Assembly: GCA_024680925.1 (NCBI GenBank)
Contig: JAILBM010000350.1
Coordinates: 1 to 40,686, forward strand
Length of the DNA: 40,686 bases
Origin: Butyrivibrio sp.
Lineage (GTDB): Bacteria > Bacillota > Clostridia > Lachnospirales > Lachnospiraceae
Direction of reading: 5' to 3'
Below, one piece after another: positions 35,001-40,686 of this stretch (within the stretch, counting starts at the first letter, position 1; each line of letters starts with the position of its first letter). The notes beneath the pieces were generated by a model. It was not told the origin of the DNA and did no database searches. It saw only the letters and a list, made by a program, of their open reading frames with translations. Made by a program: the position numbers and the translations under genes.

Positions 35001-35625
35001 GATCATAGGATTCCTTATAACCATCAGAATCTGTATCCTCTGTATCTTCTGATGAGCTTTCTGTAGCTGCATCATTTGAAGAAGATCCGCCTGCTGTCGA
35101 ATCATCTGACGATCCGCTGGACGCACTGTTTGAATTATTGGCATCATCTTCTGAGCTTCCGCTAAGAGATGCATTTGATTCATTACTTATGCTTTCTGTT
35201 GAATCATCTGATGATGCGGTATTCATAACATCTGCAGTATACTCTTCGTTATTGTCTGCAGCATCCGGATCATCTGAATTCTCCGTATCATTACCTGCTT
35301 CAGAAGATGCTATGTCATTAATCTCTTCCGTATCCTCTGAATCAAGTTGTTCCGATTCACTTTCCTGATTTTCTAAAGTTTCAGCTTCATCGAACTCTGT
35401 TTCATTTTCCTGCTCTTCTGAAGCTTCCTCTTCATTATTACCATCCTGTGATAATAATGACTCTTCAATTTCTTCTTGAGAATTTGTTTCCTGGGAAACT
35501 GCTTCTTCAGTGGCTTCTATGGCACTTTCAGCATAAGAAACAAAAGAATCCGAATATCCCCCAAGAGATGTAACAGTCAATGCCCCCGCAATCGCTACTG
35601 CGATAAGTCTGCTAAACTTTTTCAT
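32065..35625 (-). CDS. Large SpaA/Cna-B-type surface protein
   Basis: This 1186-residue exported protein has a signal peptide (1-34), then a Ser/Asp/Glu-rich stalk (about 36-205), beta-rich adhesin-like domains (about 205-350 and 390-850) separated by an acidic run (EEDDDDDDDG near 380), and two tandem SpaA/Cna-B domains (about 855-975 and 976-1095). Each SpaA unit has the isopeptide Lys region in IYKCD and the E-box YYLKELTAP[AS]GY. A Pro/Asp-rich segment (EDPDPDPEENPDPDP) and two VLGARR motifs (near 1132 and 1146) precede a membrane helix (about 1160-1178) and a KKKSKRK tail. No canonical LPXTG is visible; the sequence after the second VLGARR is SATDDTN. GAGGG is just upstream of the ATG. 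Adhesion or pilus function is inferred from the domains. Confidence 0.88.
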   Translation of the reverse strand: MKKFSRLIAVAIAGALTVTSLGGYSDSFVSYAESAIEATEEAVSQETNSQEEIEESLLSQDGNNEEEASEEQENETEFDEAETLENQESESEQLDSEDTEEINDIASSEAGNDTENSDDPDAADNNEEYTADVMNTASSDDSTESISNESNASLSGSSEDDANNSNSASSGSSDDSTAGGSSSNDAATESSSEDTEDTDSDGYKESYDLVNFLTEGYVDVDGELVSVHQFSFKPGQKYTLTLVFGESDYQFGKMDGTNYLYYNLPDGVVSSDIEVGGKFDFIVSYEGKNYTLDDNYYYLENNVLKVVINNECIRDGVNVYDLFQETVDAEFKVVFGIQIAEDASDIVFSDDFIGTVDTTDDDEESHEDPVIDDDPQEEDDDDDDDGTSKINVKKTAVEVSDDNTQATWTITIDVPAEGLSSLIVEDNLPIFYYGSEVFKDTYAEIVSVEGLVDGEQYTSKLTERGNYTRDILTLTFYKDADKTEKGLNATDADRQIVITLKTDINQDWVESKNAKHTNSVVVTAKDPEGNKKTGSSSDYVNVYSDNHSMAKNFHGSGRTSDGRLYYSYFIILTNVNTDSITISDYYDTELFDVLDTSVIVSGGTNITWPYSELIGKTSTGNVTVSEELDGDGGYEGATGHVDITVSGCNISDEDGKEEYYPYYMVQCALVVEDMQLLNERANGSTIDADGETVPGMYIYNTAVWNELSSTNKSGKYVYSGVAKELTQAPVASNGYVATFQITINPSALDLVEGTDELELIDEPENLTFILSSVKVVNGSGEDITSSCNPSLDGEKLVMTIPDAQKVIITYDAEVIESGTYSNTVSLLSYSSKISESCVFSSEGTGSASVKSLDIYKCDKEDSGVALEGAVFGLYKKNGTEVVAVTDKDGNAVTVTTDATGKATIRGKYTTDGWALTYNTQYYLKELTAPAGYVISTELIPFTIVKDSQTADSASYTFHSADTLTITNEKEVILSIDIYKCDSSNSNKALGGAVFGLYMSSESGVVAVTDKDGNDVTVTTDSEGKATIKGDYTTDGWTLKYNTQYYLKELTAPSGYVISKELIPFTIVEDGETADSVSYVFYNADTLTITNVKKTIPTEDPDPDPEENPDPDPDDSTDTTTETAEVYGTVASVLGARRTVEEPAVLGARRSATDDTNNRAMRIVVIIAAGIAATVLILSDKKKSKRK

Positions 35626-35646
35626 TCCCTCACCATTCTTTCTATT

Positions 35647-35658
35647 TATACTAGTATA
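35647..35658. promoter_or_regulatory. 12 bp palindrome upstream of the SpaA-type gene
   Basis: TATACTAGTATA is perfectly self-complementary and lies 21 bp before the SpaA-type start, overlapping -10-like sequence on the minus strand. It could be an operator or simply part of an A/T-rich promoter; no -35 element was convincing. Confidence 0.35.
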
Positions 35659-35805
35659 CGTATTTTACTAAAATAATAATCATAAAAACTATCATATTTA
35701 TTACTATTTTTTTAAATAAATAAACTTTTTTTATGATTTAATATTTCCATAATCGTCAGTCACTTCCTTTCCTGATGCCATATTAAATCTGCACCTATAT
35801 TTATA

Positions 35806-35834
35806 TTGATTATTATTAATATCCACTGTAGAAT
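35806..35834 (+). promoter_or_regulatory. Promoter placing +1 at the MATE start codon
   Basis: TTGATT (35806-35811) and TAGAAT (35829-35834) have a 17 bp spacer. The ATG at 35843 lies nine bases past the -10 and no ribosome binding site precedes it, so the transcript would be leaderless or nearly so. Confidence 0.5.
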
Positions 35835-35842
35835 AACTCTTT

Positions 35843-37228
35843 ATGAAGACTAATAAATTAATTGGAACAAAAGAATTTTATATGAAAATGTTGGCAATCG
35901 CAGTGCCAATCATGATTCAAAACGGAATCACAAACTTTGTGGGTATGCTGGACAACATTATGGTAGGTCAGATCGGAACCAATCAAATGTCAGGCGTATC
36001 CATTATCAACCAGCTCATTTTCGTTTTTAACCTCTGCATATTCGGAGGTATTTCAGGAGCCGGTATTTTTTCTGCCCAGTATTATGGACAGGGTAACCAT
36101 GAAGGTGTCCGTTTCACCTTCAGATTCAAGCTTTTGATCTGCGCGTTCATTACACTTATAGGTGCTTTTGTCCTGTCTGTTTTTGGTGAAAATCTTATAT
36201 CTTTATACATTCACTCAGACGGAAATCCTGCAGGTGCAGAAGAAACTATGTATTATGCCAAGCTCTATCTAAGGGTTATGATGTTCAATCTCCTTCCCTT
36301 TGCTCTGGCACAGGCCTACGCAGGTACCTTAAGAGAATGTGATGACACCCTGCTTCCAATGAAAGCCGGTATTATAGCGGTATTCGTAAACCTTGTATTT
36401 AACTATCTTCTTATTTATGGCAAACTCGGCTTCCCAATGCTAGGTGTTGTAGGTGCTGCCATTGCAACGGTGCTTTCAAGAATTATCGAAATGTTGATAA
36501 TAATAGTTTACACCCATACCCACTCAACTCGCCACAAATTTATTAAAGATGCTTATAAAAGTCTGTATATTCCTTCAGAACTCAGAAAAAACATTTTGAT
36601 CAAAGGAACACCTCTTTTACTAAATGAAGCGCTGTGGTCTGCCGGTCAGACAATTCTCCTTCAGAATTATTCCGTAAGAGGTCTTGAGGTTATTGCAGCC
36701 CTTAATATTTCATCAACAATATCCAATGTATTTAATGTTGTATTTATTTCCATGGGCAGCTCGATTTCAATTATTCTGGGACAGGAGCTGGGCTCAGGAA
36801 AGCCTGATGTAAAAGAAGATTCCTATAAACTGGCGGTTTTTGCCGTACTGGCATGTGTATTTACAGGATTTCTTCTGGCTATAGCCGCTCCGTTTTTTCC
36901 TCAAATATACAACACAGAGGAAAATGTTAAGGAACTCGCCCGCAATTTCATACTTATTGCCGCTTTTTTCATGCCTATGTATGCCTATGAAAATGCTGCG
37001 TATTTCACCATAAGGTCCGGTGGAAAAACTTTTATTACATTTTTGTTCGACTCCTGCTTTGTATGGGTATTTTCCATCCCCCTTGCATTTAGCCTTACGC
37101 ATTTTACTGCTCTTCCCATAATACAGATCTACATCTTCTGTCAGCTTATAGAACTGATCAAATGTATAATAGGCTTTAACATGGTAAAAAGCGGCTTTTG
37201 GATAAACAGACTTACTGAGAATTTTTAG
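35843..37228 (+). CDS. MATE family efflux transporter
   Basis: This 461-residue integral membrane protein has twelve predicted helices in two related halves. The N terminus holds the family features IPIMIQNGITN-like sequence (here AVPIMIQNGITNFVGMLDN) and MVGQIGTNQMSGVSI; GISGAGIFSAQYYGQG follows near 75. MATE pumps export cationic drugs or metabolites using Na+ or H+ gradients; the substrate here is not readable. The N terminus is a good match to family starts even though no Shine-Dalgarno is present. It is divergent from the surface-protein gene and upstream of ddh in the same direction. Confidence 0.93.
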   Translation: MKTNKLIGTKEFYMKMLAIAVPIMIQNGITNFVGMLDNIMVGQIGTNQMSGVSIINQLIFVFNLCIFGGISGAGIFSAQYYGQGNHEGVRFTFRFKLLICAFITLIGAFVLSVFGENLISLYIHSDGNPAGAEETMYYAKLYLRVMMFNLLPFALAQAYAGTLRECDDTLLPMKAGIIAVFVNLVFNYLLIYGKLGFPMLGVVGAAIATVLSRIIEMLIIIVYTHTHSTRHKFIKDAYKSLYIPSELRKNILIKGTPLLLNEALWSAGQTILLQNYSVRGLEVIAALNISSTISNVFNVVFISMGSSISIILGQELGSGKPDVKEDSYKLAVFAVLACVFTGFLLAIAAPFFPQIYNTEENVKELARNFILIAAFFMPMYAYENAAYFTIRSGGKTFITFLFDSCFVWVFSIPLAFSLTHFTALPIIQIYIFCQLIELIKCIIGFNMVKSGFWINRLTENF

Positions 37229-37327
37229 GTCTTGTATATATACACTTTAATGATGTACAATAGGAAAGTAATTTTAAGTGTGTACAATCTAATTTGTTCA
37301 TTATTTGTATTACAGAAGGAGTAAAAA

Positions 37328-38314
37328 ATGAATATTCGTATCGGTATAGTTGGCTACGGCAACCTTGCCCGTGGTGTAGAAAGTGCTATCAGACAGAACA
37401 GTGATCTCGAGCTTGTGGCAGTATTTACAAGAAGAGATCCTTCCAGTGTACAGATCAGAACAGAAAATGTTCCTGTGCTTAACGTAAATGAACTTCCTGA
37501 CTGGAAGGATAAAATTGATGTTTTGGTATTAGGCGGAGGAAGTGCTACAGATCTTCCTAAGCAGACACCGGAATTTGCTTCAATGTTTAATGTAGTAGAC
37601 AGTTTTGATACCCATGCTCGTATTCCTGAGCATTTTGCAAATGTTGATGCTGCCTGCAGGAAATCCGGCAAAGTCGGTATCATATCAGTAGGCTGGGATC
37701 CTGGTATGTTCTCACTTCTTCGTATGGTTTCAGATTCAGTTCTTCCTGAAGGCAAGCATTACACATTCTGGGGTCGTGGTGTAAGCCAGGGACACTCAGA
37801 TGCCATCCGCAGAATACCCGGTGTTGTTGATGCAAGACAGTATACAGTTCCTGTAGATGAAACAGTAGCAAAAATAAGAAACGGTGAAACACCGGAGCTT
37901 ACAGCCAGACAGATGCACACAAGAGAATGCTTCGTTGTTGCAGAGGAAGGTGCTGATAAGGCTGAAATAGAGCGTCAGATCAAAACAATGCCTAACTACT
38001 TTGCAGATTATGATACAACCGTTCATTTCATTTCCAAAGAGGAGCTTGATGCTAACCACAAAGGACTTCCTCACGGTGGATTTATTTTAAGAAGCGGTGT
38101 TACAGGTTGGGAAAAAGAAAATAAGCATATCATTGAATATAGCTTAAAGCTTGATTCTAATCCTGAGTTTACAGGAAGCGTACTTGCAGCTTATGCAAGA
38201 GCAGCTTTCAGGCTCAATCAGGAAGGTCAGTGTGGCTGCAAGACCATCTTTGATATTGCACCTGCATATCTTTCAAATAAGAGCGGTGAAGAGCTTAGAC
38301 ATACTTTACTGTAA
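37328..38314 (+). CDS. ddh: meso-diaminopimelate dehydrogenase
   Basis: This 328-residue NADPH-dependent enzyme makes meso-DAP from tetrahydrodipicolinate in one step, for lysine and peptidoglycan synthesis. The N-terminal Rossmann motif is IGIVGYGNLARGVESA; VLGGGSATDLP, VDSFDTHARIPEHF, SVGWDPGMFSLLR and GRGVSQGHSDAIRRIPGV are characteristic of the family active site. GAAGGAG is 5-6 nt before the ATG. The preceding 99 bp contain two TGTACAAT copies, possible promoter elements. A hairpin terminator follows before the HicB-like gene. Confidence 0.96.
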   Translation: MNIRIGIVGYGNLARGVESAIRQNSDLELVAVFTRRDPSSVQIRTENVPVLNVNELPDWKDKIDVLVLGGGSATDLPKQTPEFASMFNVVDSFDTHARIPEHFANVDAACRKSGKVGIISVGWDPGMFSLLRMVSDSVLPEGKHYTFWGRGVSQGHSDAIRRIPGVVDARQYTVPVDETVAKIRNGETPELTARQMHTRECFVVAEEGADKAEIERQIKTMPNYFADYDTTVHFISKEELDANHKGLPHGGFILRSGVTGWEKENKHIIEYSLKLDSNPEFTGSVLAAYARAAFRLNQEGQCGCKTIFDIAPAYLSNKSGEELRHTLL

Positions 38315-38383
38315 TTCCTGCTTTTCTGATTTTGTGAATCTTACTTACACAGGATTTGCAAAGCAAATAACTATAGCATACAA

Positions 38384-38421
38384 TAGCCTTGTAGATTTTT
38401 CTGCAAGGCTAATAATTTTTT
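38384..38421 (+). terminator. Terminator or attenuator between ddh and the HicB-like gene
   Basis: TAGCCTTG (38384-38391) pairs with CAAGGCTA (38404-38411), followed by T-run 38416-38421, and the ribosome site AGGAG of the next gene begins directly after it. The close fit means it would end ddh transcription or regulate read-through into the small gene. Confidence 0.8.
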
Positions 38422-38433
38422 AGGAGAATAATT

Positions 38434-38712
38434 ATGACATTGGTATTTCCAGCAGTTTTTAAAGAGCATGACAACGGCTCTTATGATTGTTATTTCCCGG
38501 ATCTTGAATGCTGTACAGCTGAAGGTGATTCCTTTGATGATACAGTCCGTAACGCAATTGATGCAGCCTATAACTGGATCATGGTTGAGCTTGAAGAAGA
38601 CGAACCTGATCTTCCTACTGTATCAAGTATAGAAGATATTCACTTAAATGAAGGTGAAAGTATACACAACATAAGTGTTCATATACGCTTAAACGAAGGC
38701 TGGGATGAATAA
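38434..38712 (+). CDS. Orphan HicB-like protein
   Basis: This 92-residue protein has the HicB partial RNase H-like fold: a strand pair with F-x-A-V-F-K-E-H-D-N-G-S-Y-D-C-Y-F-P-D-L, then GDSFDDTVRNAIDAAYNWI (helix). HicB is normally the antitoxin of a HicA RNase. No HicA gene (60-odd residues) is found on either side, and no C-terminal helix-turn-helix or ribbon-helix-helix is evident, so it may be a stand-alone member. AGGAG lies 7 nt before the ATG. A large palindrome follows the stop. Confidence 0.8.
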   Translation: MTLVFPAVFKEHDNGSYDCYFPDLECCTAEGDSFDDTVRNAIDAAYNWIMVELEEDEPDLPTVSSIEDIHLNEGESIHNISVHIRLNEGWDE

Positions 38713-38733
38713 GCTAAACAGAGCATGAACCAA

Positions 38734-38804
38734 ATGAGCCAGGGGACGTGTTACATAGCTCAAAATTACATTTTGAGCTATGTAACACGTCCCCCCTGGC
38801 TCAT
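38734..38804. repeat. Large palindrome, 32 bp stem
   Basis: Left arm 38734-38765 (ATGAGCCAGGGGACGTGTTA...) and right arm 38771-38804 are complementary over 32 pairs with a TTACA loop and a two-base C bulge (GGGG facing CCCCCC). It lies between the convergent HicB-like gene and carB. A T-rich flank makes it a possible bidirectional terminator, but the length and GC-rich ends resemble a dispersed palindromic element. Confidence 0.85.
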
Positions 38805-38822
38805 ATTTTAATTATTTAATCA

Positions 38823-40686
38823 TCAGATCTTTGCTATATCTACCAGTTCAAGGCCTTCAACTGTACAAGCATTTTCAAGTGATGATACAAGAGCCTTGGC
38901 TGTATCAAGGGCTGTTATAACATTAACACCTGTCTCGATGGATGTACGTCTGATAAGGAATCCGTCACGAGTCTTATCTCTTCCCTGAGTAGGAGTATCA
39001 ATTACCAGGTCAATCTTATGACCAAGGATAAGATCCATAACAGTAGGTGATTCCTGATTTATCTTGTTTACCTTACGAGCCTTTACACCGTTCTCGTTAA
39101 GAGTATCTGCCGTTGAACGTGTAGCATAGATAATATATCCAAGCTTCTCATATCTGCGGGCAATATCTATTATCTCACCCTTATCGGCATCCTTTACAGT
39201 GATGATCATCTGCTTATATTTAGGAAGATCCATTCCTGCTCCAAGGAATGCCTTGTAAAGAGCTTCATTAAAGTTCTTGCTGATACCAAGACACTCACCT
39301 GTAGACTTCATTTCAGGTCCAAGGCTGATCTCTGCTCCTCTGATCTTTTCAAAGGAGAATACAGGCATCTTAATAGCCACATAATCAGCTTCAGGCTGAA
39401 GTCCCGGCTTGTATCCAAGGTCAACAAGCTTATGTCCCATCATAACTTTTGCAGCAAGGTCAACGATTGGAATACCTGTCACCTTACTGATATATGGTAC
39501 TGTACGAGAAGAACGTGGGTTGGCCTCGATGATGTAAACCTCTTCTCCTACTGCGATAAACTGAACATTTATAAGACCAATTATATGAAGGGCTTTTGCA
39601 AGTCTTTCTGTATAATCTGCAATCTTCCTCTTAACATTATCACTAAGTGACTGTGCAGGATATACGGAGATTGAGTCACCTGAGTGTACACCGGATCTCT
39701 CAATATGTTCCATGATACCGGGGATTACAATGTTGTCACCATCGCATACGGCATCAACTTCAGTCTCAATACCCTGGAGATATTTATCTACAAGGATAGG
39801 GTGATCTTGAGAGTATCTGTTAATGATATTCATGAACTCTTCTATCTCGCTGTCTGAAAGAGCAATCTGCATGCCCTGTCCTCCAAGTACATAGGAAGGA
39901 CGAACAAGTACAGGGTAGCCAAGTCTGTTGGCAACCTCTTTGGCTTCCTGGGCTGTATATACAGTAGCACCTGCAGCTCTTGCAATGCCTGTCTTTTCAA
40001 GGATCTCATCAAAGAGCTCTCTATCCTCAGATGCATCAACATCCTTGGCATCTGTTCCGTAGATTGGAACTCCCATCTTCATAAGGTCCTGAGTGAGCTT
40101 GATTGCTGTCTGACCACCAAACTGAACTACAGCTCCGTCCGGCTTTTCAAGTCTTACGATATTCTCAACATCCTCTGCTGTAAGTGGCTCAAAATAAAGC
40201 TTGTCAGCTATATCAAAGTCGGTACTTACTGTTTCAGGGTTGTTATTTATAATGATTGTTTCATAACCGGCCTTTTTAAATGCCCATGTAGCATGAACTG
40301 AGCAATAATCGAACTCAATACCCTGTCCGATTCTGATAGGTCCTGAACCAAGAACAAGAATCTTTTTCTTGCCGGATTTGCCTGTTGCCTCATCTCCTGC
40401 TTCATTTTCAGAGTCAGGTCCGTTATATACGGAATAGTAATAAGGTGTCTCAGCAGCAAACTCTGCAGCACAGGTATCAACTATTTTATAGGTGGCAAAA
40501 ATGTTATTGTCTTCGCGGAGCTTTTTGATATCCTCAACTGTCTTGCCTGTAAGTCTTGCAATTACATTATCAGGATACTCAAGACGCTTAGCTTCCATGA
40601 GTGTATCAGCTGTAAGTGGCTCATTTTTAAGCTTTGTCTCCATCTCAACAAGAACAGCGAGCTTATCAATAAACCAGTGGTCTATC
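38823..40686 (-). CDS. carB: Carbamoyl-phosphate synthase large subunit, partial
   Basis: This is the C-terminal part of the glutamine-dependent carbamoyl-phosphate synthase large chain, which supplies pyrimidine and arginine synthesis. The frame is open to the window edge (codons before the listed ATG read IDHWFIDKLAVLVE, typical mid-CarB sequence), so the N-terminal ATP-grasp half is outside. Visible parts are the oligomerisation region; the second ATP-grasp domain (GSGPIRIGQGIEFDYCSVH, NNNPETVSTDFD, VLVRPSYVLGGQGMQI, EANPRSSRTVPYISK); and the C-terminal allosteric MGS-like domain (about the last 140 residues, IIYATRSTADTL, DLVIDTPTQG). About 620 of an expected 1070 residues lie in the window. 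Confidence 0.97.
   Translation of the reverse strand, partial: IDHWFIDKLAVLVEMETKLKNEPLTADTLMEAKRLEYPDNVIARLTGKTVEDIKKLREDNNIFATYKIVDTCAAEFAAETPYYYSVYNGPDSENEAGDEATGKSGKKKILVLGSGPIRIGQGIEFDYCSVHATWAFKKAGYETIIINNNPETVSTDFDIADKLYFEPLTAEDVENIVRLEKPDGAVVQFGGQTAIKLTQDLMKMGVPIYGTDAKDVDASEDRELFDEILEKTGIARAAGATVYTAQEAKEVANRLGYPVLVRPSYVLGGQGMQIALSDSEIEEFMNIINRYSQDHPILVDKYLQGIETEVDAVCDGDNIVIPGIMEHIERSGVHSGDSISVYPAQSLSDNVKRKIADYTERLAKALHIIGLINVQFIAVGEEVYIIEANPRSSRTVPYISKVTGIPIVDLAAKVMMGHKLVDLGYKPGLQPEADYVAIKMPVFSFEKIRGAEISLGPEMKSTGECLGISKNFNEALYKAFLGAGMDLPKYKQMIITVKDADKGEIIDIARRYEKLGYIIYATRSTADTLNENGVKARKVNKINQESPTVMDLILGHKIDLVIDTPTQGRDKTRDGFLIRRTSIETGVNVITALDTAKALVSSLENACTVEGLELVDIAKI

Noticed and set aside
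38434-38804. Complete HicAB toxin-antitoxin module
   Set aside because: No HicA-sized ORF lies before or after the HicB-like gene.

Overview
This window reads as a chromosomal segment of a low-GC Gram-positive anaerobe, most likely Lachnospiraceae (Butyrivibrio, Pseudobutyrivibrio, Lachnospira or Roseburia type). The grounds are a PolC-type replicase, the order pyrH-frr-uppS-cdsA-dxr-rseP-ispG-polC, a class III fructose-bisphosphatase, meso-diaminopimelate dehydrogenase, SpaA-type surface proteins with VLGARR tails, and AGGAGG-type ribosome binding sites. The genus is inference. No rRNA, tRNA, CRISPR, prophage or transposase gene was seen.

Layout. (1) 1-790: a noncoding tandem array of about 75 bp units, at least 11 copies, running off the left edge. 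Each full unit carries TTACAGT ... ACTGTAA inverted arms. (2) 821-1828: two small minus-strand genes, a TPR protein and a membrane zinc-ribbon protein with a recent 81 bp internal duplication. (3) 2128-15867: a long minus-strand run of housekeeping genes. In transcription order these are a metallophosphoesterase, a NodB polysaccharide deacetylase, a bactofilin, pyrH, frr, uppS, cdsA, dxr, rseP, ispG and polC. It links nucleotide supply, ribosome recycling, isoprenoid and undecaprenyl carrier synthesis, phospholipid precursor synthesis, membrane proteolysis and replication. (4) 15868-19253: a secreted beta-helix-like surface protein and a small secreted protein, separated by strong hairpin terminators, with a structured leader before the phosphoesterase. 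(5) 19254-21218: an AI-2E family permease and truA, directly abutting.

(6) 21247-29905: a signalling island. It holds a GGDEF-EAL-PAS-GGDEF protein, an unrecognised plus-strand gene with a promoter that predicts a leaderless mRNA, a LytTR response regulator, a REC-GGDEF regulator with an extra degenerate GGDEF-like domain, and a 944-residue hybrid histidine kinase with receiver and HPt domains. Together they look like phosphorelay control of cyclic-di-GMP. (7) 30069-32009: class III fructose-1,6-bisphosphatase. (8) 32065-35625: a large SpaA/Cna-B-type surface protein with a non-canonical C-terminal anchor. (9) 35843-38712: MATE efflux transporter (second leaderless-looking promoter), meso-DAP dehydrogenase and an orphan HicB-like protein. 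(10) 38734-38804: a 32 bp-stem palindromic element. (11) 38823 to the right edge: the C-terminal part of carB, cut by the window.

The strongest candidates for something undescribed are the paired-arm repeat array at the left edge, the two leaderless-type promoters (one driving an unrecognised gene inside the c-di-GMP island), and the nested-hairpin leader upstream of the phosphoesterase. None is proven by the sequence alone.
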